From: Pseudophaeobacter sp. EL27
GTDB lineage: Bacteria; Pseudomonadota; Alphaproteobacteria; Rhodobacterales; Rhodobacteraceae
Assembly: GCF_900313025.1 (NCBI RefSeq)
Contig: NZ_OMPQ01000008.1
Span: forward strand, 458,482-522,481
Direction: 5' to 3'
Length of the DNA: 64,000 nt
Below, piece after piece: positions 62,017 through 64,000 of this stretch. The notes under the pieces are model-generated. The model was not told the DNA's origin and did not search any database. It saw nothing but the letters and a program-made list of their open reading frames with translations. A program made the translations under genes and the position numbers. Every line of letters begins with the position of its first letter. Positions within the stretch are counted from its first letter, which is position 1.

Positions 62017-63105
62017 ATGAGCCTTACTCCGCCGCTGGATCCGCAGGCCATCCGCGAGATGCGCCAGGAAAATCCCAAGATCCGTGATCGCGATTTTGCC
62101 GCGCAGTTCGACATCAGCGAAGCCCAGCTGGTGGCTGCATACCTGGGCGAAGGCGTCACCCAGCTTGACGCAAATATCGACGAGATCTTCCCCAGGCTTG
62201 CCGCATTGGGCGAGGTCATGGCCCTGACCCGCAACGCCTCCTGCGTGATCGAAAAGGTTGGTACCTATAACGATTTTCGCCCCGGCAAACATGCCTCCAT
62301 GGTGTTGACCCCAGAAATTGATTTGCGGCTTTTCCCCCGCCACTTCGCCACGGCCTTTGCGGTTGAGCGCAATTCGGACGCGGGCATTCGTCGCTCCGTC
62401 CAGTTTTTTGATGCTGCCGGGGATGCGGTGCACAAGGTCCACCTGCGCGCTGCTTCCAATCTGGAGGCCTGGGCCACACTTGTCAGCGATCTGGCCCTGC
62501 CTGAGCAAGAGCCACATCTTAGTGTGACACCACGCCAGCCTGCAGAAGCCCCCAAGGCGGATCCACAAAAGGCCGAGCATCTGCGCAGCGCATGGGCTAA
62601 AATGACCGACACCCATCAGTTCCGCCAACTGACCTCCAAACTGAAGATGAACCGACTTGGCGCCTATCGGATTGCCGGGGAGCCTTTGGCGCGCCAGCTC
62701 GAGGCCGGTTCGGTTGACACCATGCTGCATGCTCTGCGCGATCAGGGCATTGAAGTAATGATTTTTGTCGGCAACCCAGGCTGTATCCAGATCCACGCAG
62801 GCCCGGTGCAAAACCTGCGCAGTATGGGCCCCTGGCAGAACATTCTGGACCCCGGATTTGATCTGCACCTGCGTCTCGATCATTTGACCGAGGTCTGGGC
62901 GGTGAACAAACCTACCCAACGCGGAGATGCCATCTCGGTTGAAGCCTTTGACAGTCAGGGGCAAGTGATCCTGCAGGTCTTTGGTCGCCGCGACGGTGAT
63001 CGCGATCACCGGCCGGAATGGGCAGAGATCGTCGCCGCCCTTCCCTCACTTTCTGACACCAATACAGGGCAGCGCACCCTACCAGAAACGGAGGCAGCCC
63101 TATGA
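62017..63105 (+). CDS. hmuS: Hemin-degrading factor HmuS/ChuS family
   Basis: A 362-residue protein made of two repeated HemS/ChuX domains. The first repeat holds LGEVMALTRNASCVIEKVGTY; the second has VGNPGCIQIHAGPVQNLRSM and the C-terminal LDHLTEVWAVNKPT. It binds and degrades or carries heme in the cytoplasm to release iron. ATG 62017 with AAAGGG upstream is preferred over TTG 62002. Its stop overlaps hmuT's ATG. Confidence 0.92.
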   Translation: MSLTPPLDPQAIREMRQENPKIRDRDFAAQFDISEAQLVAAYLGEGVTQLDANIDEIFPRLAALGEVMALTRNASCVIEKVGTYNDFRPGKHASMVLTPEIDLRLFPRHFATAFAVERNSDAGIRRSVQFFDAAGDAVHKVHLRAASNLEAWATLVSDLALPEQEPHLSVTPRQPAEAPKADPQKAEHLRSAWAKMTDTHQFRQLTSKLKMNRLGAYRIAGEPLARQLEAGSVDTMLHALRDQGIEVMIFVGNPGCIQIHAGPVQNLRSMGPWQNILDPGFDLHLRLDHLTEVWAVNKPTQRGDAISVEAFDSQGQVILQVFGRRDGDRDHRPEWAEIVAALPSLSDTNTGQRTLPETEAAL

Positions 63106-63983
63106 CGCTGAGTTCTTCCTTTTCTGCTGGCCTAAAAGCCGCAGGAGCCCTCGCTCTATGTGCCCTCCTCCCCGTTCAGGCTGTACAGGCTGAAGAGCCA
63201 AGTCGGATCGTCTCAATCGGTGGTGCTGTAACAGAAATCGTCTATGCCCTAGGCCAAGAAGATCGCCTGGTGGCACGCGACACCACCTCCAACTTCCCCG
63301 CCAAAGCTGCGGCCTTGCCCAATGTTGGCTACGCCCGCGCCCTCTCTCCCGAGGGCGTGTTATCAGTTGATCCCGACTTGATCCTGGCCTCCGAAGGCTC
63401 CGGCCCGCCAGAGACCCTGGCAGTACTGAAACAGGCCGGTGTGACCTATGTGGAAGTACCGGAAATCTATTCCGCCGCTGGCGTTATTGCCAAAATTCAA
63501 ACCGTGGCGGATGCCTTGGATCAATCCGAGGCAGGACAAGCCCTGATCACCCAAGTCAGTGACGAGCTTTCAGCCGCGCAGGCGCTGGCGCAGAAGACTG
63601 CGGGCGACAGTCCCAAGCGGGTGCTCTTTGTGCTCTCGACCCAGGCCGGTCGCATCACCGCAAGCGGCACGGGAACCGGTGCCGATGGCATCATCACCAT
63701 GGCCGGGGCGGTCAATGCGATCTCCGAGTTTGAAGGCTACAAACAGCTGACCGATGAGGCAATTGCCGCAGCAGCGCCGGATGTCATTCTGGCCATGGAT
63801 CGCGGCGGCGACCATGGGTTGACCAAAGACTCCATCCAATCCCTGCCCGCCCTGATGCTGACCCCGGCTGCGCAAAATGGTGAGCTGATACGCATGGATG
63901 GCGCACTGCTTTTGCAATTTGGCCCCCGTGCCGCCAGCGCGGTCAAGGATCTGTCACAGGCAATCTACGGAGCCGCCCAGTGA
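63102..63983 (+). CDS. hmuT: Heme ABC importer, periplasmic binding protein
   Basis: A 293-residue periplasmic binding protein. The signal peptide (AGALALCALLPVQAVQA) is followed by VSIGGAVTEIVYALGQEDRLVARD, the typical HmuT start, and NVGYARALSPEGVLSVDPDLILA. It passes heme to HmuUV. The ATG overlaps the hmuS stop by four bases. Confidence 0.92.
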   Translation: MTLSSSFSAGLKAAGALALCALLPVQAVQAEEPSRIVSIGGAVTEIVYALGQEDRLVARDTTSNFPAKAAALPNVGYARALSPEGVLSVDPDLILASEGSGPPETLAVLKQAGVTYVEVPEIYSAAGVIAKIQTVADALDQSEAGQALITQVSDELSAAQALAQKTAGDSPKRVLFVLSTQAGRITASGTGTGADGIITMAGAVNAISEFEGYKQLTDEAIAAAAPDVILAMDRGGDHGLTKDSIQSLPALMLTPAAQNGELIRMDGALLLQFGPRAASAVKDLSQAIYGAAQ

Positions 63984-64000
63984 GCGCCCTGACGACGGAT
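63980..64000 (+). CDS. hmuU: Heme ABC importer permease, first codons only (3' end outside window)
   Basis: A GTG at 63980 overlaps the hmuT stop (GTGA) and opens a frame that runs off the window after seven codons. By hmu gene order it should be the HmuU permease; the sequence present is too short to prove it. Confidence 0.4.

Noticed and set aside
1-64000. tRNA, rRNA, CRISPR, insertion sequence or prophage
   Set aside because: I searched by eye for cloverleaf or rRNA-like blocks, repeated spacers, transposase or integrase motifs and terminal repeats and found none. A short or degenerate element could still be missed without a computed search.

Overview
The window is a G+C-rich, densely coded stretch of bacterial chromosome. 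By gene content it comes from a marine alphaproteobacterium of the Rhodobacteraceae (Roseobacter group). The reasons are the fused indolepyruvate ferredoxin oxidoreductase beside an Lrp regulator, a phn C-P lyase cluster with a DUF1045 gene, an hmu heme locus linked to its own exbBD-tonB, a SqrR/BigR-type ArsR protein, and an iron-rhodo-box-like site. I saw no rRNA, tRNA, insertion sequence, CRISPR array or prophage. Genus and species cannot be decided from the sequence alone.

Layout. 1-9.1 kb: end of a threonine/serine dehydratase, an EEP-family nuclease, then a plus-strand catabolic run (pcaD, an alpha/beta hydrolase, pcaB, an MFS exporter, a zinc alcohol dehydrogenase, a small unknown, an enolase-superfamily enzyme) ending in a two-cysteine ArsR repressor. 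9.2-18.9 kb: an unusual ABC half-transporter with a degraded ATPase and a C-terminal cyclic-nucleotide domain, a DUF3307 membrane protein, an Lrp regulator divergent from a fused 2-oxoacid:ferredoxin oxidoreductase, a TetR regulator, a GST and a small methyltransferase. 19.3-26.5 kb: a five-gene overlapping operon for a YejABEF/Dpp-like peptide ABC importer with a rearranged CoA-transferase at its end. 26.7-29.0 kb: a large MscS-type channel.

29.4-35.9 kb: a seven-gene operon in which every junction is a 4-nt ATGA overlap. It encodes two related MurG/COG4671-like glycosyltransferases, two GT4 glycosyltransferases, a histidine phosphatase, a NodB-like deacetylase and a small methyltransferase. 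This is the best candidate for an undescribed glycan pathway. 36.1-36.9 kb: a lone lower-GC gene of unknown function.

37.1-45.1 kb: C-P lyase phosphonate cluster phnGHIJKLN plus phnM on the minus strand, with phnF divergent. Two plus-strand genes are embedded in it: a DUF1045 2H-phosphoesterase and a previously easy-to-miss 59-residue membrane microprotein between phnI and phnJ. 45.2-45.9 kb: a YjhX/TopAI-like toxin followed by a GNAT acetyltransferase. 46.2-48.5 kb: tungstate importer tupBCA. 48.9-52.4 kb: nadABC for de novo NAD synthesis. 52.6-56.6 kb: CocE/NonD hydrolase, divergent XRE regulator, CaiB/BaiF CoA-transferase. 56.7-64 kb: heme uptake, with TonB-dependent receptor, a small secreted protein, exbB, two exbD and tonB on the minus strand and hmuS-hmuT-hmuU (cut by the window end) divergent on the plus strand, separated by an iron-rhodo-box-like element.
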